Source of the DNA: JAHFLQ01 sp964432465
GTDB taxonomy: Bacteria; Patescibacteriota; Minisyncoccia; UBA6257; WO2-44-18
Length of the DNA: 9,347 nt
NCBI GenBank assembly: GCA_964432465.1
Contig: CAYSNI010000058.1
Span: forward strand, 1 to 9,347
Direction of reading: 5' to 3'
This document shows, in pieces, positions 6,160 through 9,347 of the stretch. The first letter of the stretch is position 1, and every line of letters starts with the position of its first letter. Below the pieces are notes generated by a model. The model worked only from the letters and a program-made list of their open reading frames with translations, made no database searches and was not told where the DNA came from. Made by a program: the position numbers and the translations under genes.

Positions 6160-6266
6160 TCCCGTTAGAGGTGGCTGCCCAACTCGGCCACCTCTCTTAC
6201 GCGGAATATCCAAAAAACAATGATTATAAACCTTACGTCGCAGAATCGGTTCCACTTCTAACGGGA
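6160..6266. repeat. Long-range inverted repeat with a competing internal hairpin before comEC
   Basis: Bases 6160-6174 pair with 6252-6266 over 15 positions, with only one G-U pair. The 3' arm ends on the A of the comEC start codon. A second perfect 9-bp hairpin (6167-6175 with 6187-6195, 11-base loop) uses the same 5' arm, so the two structures exclude each other. It may be a cis-acting RNA switch for comEC, or a small palindromic element; it sits right after a terminator and I see no convincing promoter that would include the 5' arm. I do not recognise it as a known RNA family. Confidence 0.5.
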
Positions 6267-7447
6267 TGAAGCTTCACGATCTTTATTTCTGGCTTGTGAT
6301 GGCATTTCTGGGAGGCATTTTTATTTTTAGCATTGTGGGGTTTTATTCCGACGCGCCGACCGAGGGAAGATTCGGGAAGCAGCAGTTTACCGGCGTGATC
6401 CGCGAGGCGGAGCAGAGGCTAAACAGTCAGAAGCTGGTGGTCGGTGATATTCAGATCACCACCAGCCGGTACCCTCAATTTCATTATGGCGATGAGATTC
6501 GAATCAGCGGTGCCGTCCGTTTACCGATGGAAGATTTCTCGTCCTATTACAAAAAGGAGGGTATCGGTTTGGTAATGTCGTTTCCGGAGATAGAATTACT
6601 CGCGACGGGAAAGGGTAATCCCGTGAAATCCTTTTTATTCAATTTCCGAGATTCCATAAAAGATGGGTTTAAAAAAGTATTGCCGTTTGATCAGGCGGCA
6701 TTTTTATCGGGACTGACGCTCGGGGATACTTCGGAATTTTCGGATGAATTTGAAGAAAAGTTGCGTCTCACGGGGACCAGTCATCTGGTGGCGCTTTCGG
6801 GCTACAACATTTCAATCATAGTTAAAACTATTACGGTAGCGCTGGGTAGCTGGTGGCTAGCTAGACGGTTTCGTTTTCTAATAAGCGTCCTTGTGATTCT
6901 TGGTTTTGTGATGATGACGGGAGCGGAGGCGTCGGTAGTGCGAGCGGCGATTATGGCGGCGTTGGTTCTGATGGCTGACCAAGTGAGGCGGCCGTATCAC
7001 TTCCGCAACGCCATGGCGACCGCCGCGTTGGCGATGGCGGTTTTTAATCCGAATCTGCTCGCGTTTGATGCCGGGTTCCAGCTTTCTTTCGCGGCTTTAC
7101 TGGGCATCGTTTATTTGGCGCCACACTTGAAAAGGTGGTTAAAATTGAAAGACGCACCGGGTATCTTAAACTGGCGGGAGCATTTTCTGAATACCTCTGC
7201 CGCCCAGCTTGCCGTCCTGCCTATCTTACTGATAAATTTTGGTTACTTCTCACCAATCGGGATTTTGACGAATGTGCTAATTCTGGGCGTGATTCCGCTG
7301 ACGATGGCTCTGGGGTTTTTGCTTGGAGTGGCCACTCTTTTTTCTACGAGTGTTGCTTGGTTAATCGCTCTACCGACGGTCGCGTTTCTTTCCTACGAAA
7401 TTTGGATAATTAATCTATGCGTAAACATTCTCAAAATATTTATTTAG
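6266..7447 (+). CDS. comEC: ComEC/Rec2 DNA-uptake channel domain (N-terminal half of a split ComEC)
   Basis: ComEC forms the inner-membrane channel through which single-stranded DNA enters during natural transformation. This 393-aa protein begins with an anchor helix (about 7-26). A reduced DUF4131-like, beta-rich region (about 38-115) follows, then the Competence domain from about 140 on. Seen: GLTLGDTSEFSDE at 149-161, TGTSHLVALSGYN at 169-181, GAEASVVRAAIMA at 219-231, and NPNLLAFDAGFQLSFA at 261-276, followed by several helices. It stops before the metallo-beta-lactamase domain, which is encoded by the next gene with a 31-base overlap. The start is ATG 6266; an in-frame TGA at 6221 excludes much longer versions. 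No Shine-Dalgarno sequence or clear -10 box is present. The start codon is at the edge of the inverted repeat at 6160-6266. A full-length ComEC would carry both halves. Confidence 0.93.
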   Translation: MKLHDLYFWLVMAFLGGIFIFSIVGFYSDAPTEGRFGKQQFTGVIREAEQRLNSQKLVVGDIQITTSRYPQFHYGDEIRISGAVRLPMEDFSSYYKKEGIGLVMSFPEIELLATGKGNPVKSFLFNFRDSIKDGFKKVLPFDQAAFLSGLTLGDTSEFSDEFEEKLRLTGTSHLVALSGYNISIIVKTITVALGSWWLARRFRFLISVLVILGFVMMTGAEASVVRAAIMAALVLMADQVRRPYHFRNAMATAALAMAVFNPNLLAFDAGFQLSFAALLGIVYLAPHLKRWLKLKDAPGILNWREHFLNTSAAQLAVLPILLINFGYFSPIGILTNVLILGVIPLTMALGFLLGVATLFSTSVAWLIALPTVAFLSYEIWIINLCVNILKIFI

Positions 7448-8268
7448 CCGCGCTGATCTTAGTCGCGGCGAATCTGTTTATTTGGCACTCAGTCGCTTTC
7501 ACGCGTGAAAGCGACGACTTGGGGTTATATTTTTTGGACGTGGGACAGGGCGATAGCCAGCTTATTGATTTTGAAGGCGCGCAAATTTTAATTGACGGAG
7601 GCAAGGGACCCAAAGTGTTGTCGGAATTGCCTAAGCTCATGACGCTCGGGGATCGTTATATTGATCTCGTGATTTTGACTCACCCCGAGCTAGATCATTT
7701 TGGCGGGCTGATCGATGTTCTAAAAACTTACGAAATCGGATTAGTTATTACCAATGGCCGGAAAGGAGTCGCGTCTTCATACGCTGATTTTGAAAAAGTA
7801 ATCGCCGAACGGAATATTCCAACCGCGGTGGTGGAAGCGGATGATGTAATCACGTATCGCGATATGAGACTGACCATTCTTCATCCTAGGGTTACAGAAG
7901 TAAATCATAAAAATGCTAACGAGTCTGGATTAGTCATCTTGTTAGAGAAGGATGGGTTAAGGGCACTTTACACCGCTGACATTGGTTTTGAAACGGAGCA
8001 GAAATTATTGGCTCGCTACAATCTTTCCGCGCAGATTCTGAAGGTCGGTCACCACGGTTCGAAATTTTCGACCGGAGGTGGATTTTTAAAAGAGGTTCAG
8101 CCTAAGGTGGCAGTAATCGAAGTGGGTAAGAATTCCTATGGTCATCCGACCGCGTCTGTCTTAGATAGACTAATGGCTGTAGGCTCGCAAATTTTCCGTA
8201 CTGACCGCTATGGAACGGTCAGAATTATTTTTGACAAAGGGGAATTAAAAGTATTAGATTATCGGTAG
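7417..8268 (+). CDS. ComEC metallo-beta-lactamase domain protein (C-terminal half of split ComEC)
   Basis: This 283-aa protein has one N-terminal helix (about 8-28), matching the last membrane helix of ComEC. The beta-lactamase-fold domain proposed to degrade the non-transported strand is then predicted to lie outside the membrane. Seen: YFLDVGQGDS at 38-47, LIDGG at 58-62, the metal motif THPELDHFGG at 88-97 (H89, D93, H94), NESGLVILL at 168-176, YTADIG at 185-190, KVGHHGSKFST at 209-219, YGHPTASVLDRL at 241-252 and RTDRYGTVRI at 261-270. In the metal motif Glu91 stands where Asp is common. The ATG lies 31 bases inside the channel gene in another frame, right after an in-frame TAA at 7411, so it is a genuine separate gene, translationally coupled to the first, unless a frameshift split it recently. 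Confidence 0.93.
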   Translation: MRKHSQNIYLAALILVAANLFIWHSVAFTRESDDLGLYFLDVGQGDSQLIDFEGAQILIDGGKGPKVLSELPKLMTLGDRYIDLVILTHPELDHFGGLIDVLKTYEIGLVITNGRKGVASSYADFEKVIAERNIPTAVVEADDVITYRDMRLTILHPRVTEVNHKNANESGLVILLEKDGLRALYTADIGFETEQKLLARYNLSAQILKVGHHGSKFSTGGGFLKEVQPKVAVIEVGKNSYGHPTASVLDRLMAVGSQIFRTDRYGTVRIIFDKGELKVLDYR

Positions 8269-8282
8269 ATACTTTTAGAAAT

Positions 8283-8287
8283 AGGAG
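8283..8287 (+). promoter_or_regulatory. Shine-Dalgarno site deciding the GTG start at 8293
   Basis: AGGAG lies 5 bases before the GTG at 8293. It is the clearest ribosome binding site in the window and, unlike most genes here, belongs to an internal operon gene. Confidence 0.75.
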
Positions 8288-8292
8288 AGCCA

Positions 8293-8694
8293 GTGAAGAA
8301 GCGAAAACCAGAGCGAGTTGTTCTAAAAGGTCTACTGGATGGATTTTTTGAAACCGGTAGCGAAGGTACTTATTGGGTTTTGGATACGGGCGAGAAGGAT
8401 CCGATTTTCATCCAGCCCGGAGATCATCTGAAAATTTTCGACAAAGACGGCCAGGTCGTGTTTGACGGCAAAATAATTGCCGATCGAAAAACTGGCTGGA
8501 AGCAATATCCGATGAATCCCGATCCAAAAATGGGACAGCAGGCGGTGTTCAGATGGGACTGGTATGTCCACTGGATTCAGAAGGGCTGGGAGCCTGATAA
8601 TTGGGCCAAGCTCTTTATTTGGCACTGGTTTGAAGAGGGAAGAGGCGTGCCGCAGTACCGAGCGGAGTTGACTCAAAAGAAAAAGTCCCGTTAA
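8293..8694 (+). CDS. Hypothetical Trp-rich protein (133 aa)
   Basis: I cannot name the family. The protein is basic at both ends with an apparently folded centre. Residues 38-64 read like a beta-rich module (IFIQPGDHL followed by DKDGQVVFDGKI). Residues 86-113 hold seven of the nine tryptophans, in a pattern of W-D-W, H-W, G-W, N-W and W-H-W; the total Trp content (9 of 133) is exceptional. There is no signal peptide or membrane helix. The start is GTG 8293, supported by AGGAG 5 bases upstream. The gene follows the split comEC with a 24-base gap and ends in a terminator, so it is probably the last gene of that operon. A link with DNA uptake is possible from position only. The stop codon lies in the loop of the terminator. 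Confidence 0.82.
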   Translation: MKKRKPERVVLKGLLDGFFETGSEGTYWVLDTGEKDPIFIQPGDHLKIFDKDGQVVFDGKIIADRKTGWKQYPMNPDPKMGQQAVFRWDWYVHWIQKGWEPDNWAKLFIWHWFEEGRGVPQYRAELTQKKKSR

Positions 8695-8714
8695 CTCGGG
8701 ACTTTTATATTTTT
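8681..8714 (+). terminator. Rho-independent terminator overlapping the stop codon
   Basis: A perfect 10-bp stem (8681-8690 with 8697-8706) has a 6-base loop containing the TAA stop at 8692-8694, followed by TTTTATATTTTT. It ends the comEC operon and runs into the -35 box of the next promoter. Confidence 0.88.
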
Positions 8715-8741
8715 GACGGATAGCTTCTGAAAACCTACACT
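8713..8741 (+). promoter_or_regulatory. Predicted promoter of the 158-aa gene, leaderless
   Basis: TTGACG (8713-8718), 17 bases, TACACT (8736-8741). Eight bases separate the -10 box from the ATG at 8750. The -10 match is modest (4 of 6) but the position agrees with the other leaderless promoters in the window. Confidence 0.5.
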
Positions 8742-8749
8742 ACATACAT

Positions 8750-9226
8750 ATGAAATTCGAAAAACCGGAGCCGTTTGAAGCCGAAAAGGAAAAGGGCATT
8801 GAGCAGATTGATTTGCGCGAATTAAGCGCTGGCGACCGTGTGAAAATTGAGACGGGCGATGACCCGGAGAATATTTCCATTTACGAAATGACCATTCTCG
8901 GCAGGGAAAAAGGAAGGCCGCGCGTAGACGCGAAAAAGCAGTATTTTTATAAAGGTGAGGCGCGAGATAAGAGCCGGTTTACGGCACGTTGGGTAGCGGG
9001 CGGTTTTGATCTGCCGAGCTATGGCGGCGACGAGAAGTTTAAGGGACAGAAACTGAGCAAGGAAGAAAAGGAATTTTTGAATAATTTGGTAAAACCAGGC
9101 GATCATTTGTATTTCGAAACTATTAAGACGCCAAAAGAAAATTCTACTACGGTTGCGAATATGACCATGCCAATTAGGAAGATTATGGAATTGGTCAAGA
9201 AAGTGGAAAAGACAAAAGAAAAATAG
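8750..9226 (+). CDS. Hypothetical soluble protein (158 aa)
   Basis: Not recognised. It is a highly charged, Lys/Glu-rich protein without signal peptide, membrane helix or cysteine. Two similar short elements are visible: LSAGDRVKIETG at 25-36 and VKPGDHLYFETI at 114-125, each a Gly-Asp turn followed by a beta strand, suggesting a small beta-barrel or SH3-like fold. The region between (about 52-100) contains many Lys/Arg, Phe and Tyr residues (KKQYFYKGEARDKSRFTARW), which might contact nucleic acid. The last 15 residues are a Lys-rich helix-like tail. The PGDH element also occurs in the upstream 133-aa protein. The gene has its own promoter and is followed after 18 bases by the probable aspS. 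The ATG at 8750 is the first start after the -10 box. Confidence 0.85.
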   Translation: MKFEKPEPFEAEKEKGIEQIDLRELSAGDRVKIETGDDPENISIYEMTILGREKGRPRVDAKKQYFYKGEARDKSRFTARWVAGGFDLPSYGGDEKFKGQKLSKEEKEFLNNLVKPGDHLYFETIKTPKENSTTVANMTMPIRKIMELVKKVEKTKEK

Positions 9227-9237
9227 CGTGGTAATAT
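9209..9237 (+). promoter_or_regulatory. Predicted aspS promoter with extended -10, leaderless
   Basis: AAGACA (9209-9214), 17 bases, TAATAT (9232-9237) preceded by TGG, giving an extended -10. Seven bases separate the -10 box from ATG 9245. The -35 box and much of the spacer lie within the end of the 158-aa gene. Confidence 0.5.
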
Positions 9238-9244
9238 CCTACTC

Positions 9245-9347
9245 ATGAGAACGACTGGTGGTGAGCTCGGCCGAACCATGATTGCCGATATCGTAAAACA
9301 CGAAGGGAAAGAAGTGGAATTGATGGGTTGGGTAACTGTGCGCCGCG
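9245..9347 (+). CDS. aspS: Probable aspartyl-tRNA synthetase, first 34 codons (3' end outside window)
   Basis: The frame stays open from ATG 9245 to the window edge. The visible residues have the layout of the N-terminal OB-fold anticodon-binding domain of class IIb synthetases: an RT start, then RTMIADIV, GKEV at residues 21-24 and the strand ending GWVTVRR at 28-34. In AspS this strand usually continues into an RRDHG-type motif, which the window cuts off. AsnS and LysS share the domain, so the exact amino acid is not certain from 34 residues; AspS is the best match by eye. ATG 9278 is an alternative start, but 9245 fits the promoter spacing and includes the RT residues commonly found near the start of AspS. 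Confidence 0.6.
   Translation, partial: MRTTGGELGRTMIADIVKHEGKEVELMGWVTVRR

Noticed and set aside
6157..6200. Minus-strand resemblance to the 5' half of a tRNA (GCCGAG-type D arm and a CTCATAA loop-like string)
   Set aside because: No anticodon stem forms around the loop-like string, no T arm or acceptor partner follows, and the sequence runs straight into a terminator; at most a chance likeness or remnant.

Overview
The window looks like a bacterial chromosome segment, most likely from a Patescibacteria/CPR-type organism. This is inference from compact gene spacing, many genes with no Shine-Dalgarno signal, a competence protein split into two genes, an EF-P with an unusual loop, and several small proteins I do not recognise. 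The standard stop codons, including TGA, fit translation table 11. No mobile element, CRISPR array, rRNA or functional tRNA gene was seen.

Layout. 1-438 (+): tail of a proline-rich protein whose start lies outside the window. It converges on efp (503-1078, -) and the two share a bidirectional terminator. Divergent from efp is a four-gene operon (1167-3866, +). It encodes a Fur-family metal regulator, a nicotianamine-synthase-family enzyme, a COG0523/CobW-type metallochaperone GTPase and an unrecognised 189-aa protein. Then come mnmA (3959-5056), a nine-helix membrane protein with presenilin-like GxGD features (5134-6111), comEC split into channel and nuclease genes (6266-7447, 7417-8268), a Trp-rich hypothetical protein (8293-8694), a second hypothetical protein (8750-9226) and the first 34 codons of a probable aspartyl-tRNA synthetase (9245 to the edge).

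The most interesting unit is the Fur-NAS-CobW-unknown operon. Its genes overlap by 29, 8 and 8 bases. Its consensus promoter carries one inverted repeat between the -35 and -10 boxes and a second overlapping the -35. I infer a self-regulated metal-homeostasis operon, probably for zinc or another late transition metal, making a nicotianamine-like chelator and delivering metal through the GTPase. No transporter or opine dehydrogenase is adjacent, unlike the staphylopine/pseudopaline clusters.

Other notable points: five promoters place the -10 box 6-8 bases before the start codon, predicting leaderless mRNAs. EF-P has Gln at the position normally occupied by the modified Lys/Arg. The stretch before comEC can form two mutually exclusive pairings, one covering the first base of the start codon. 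In two terminators the stop codon lies in the hairpin loop.
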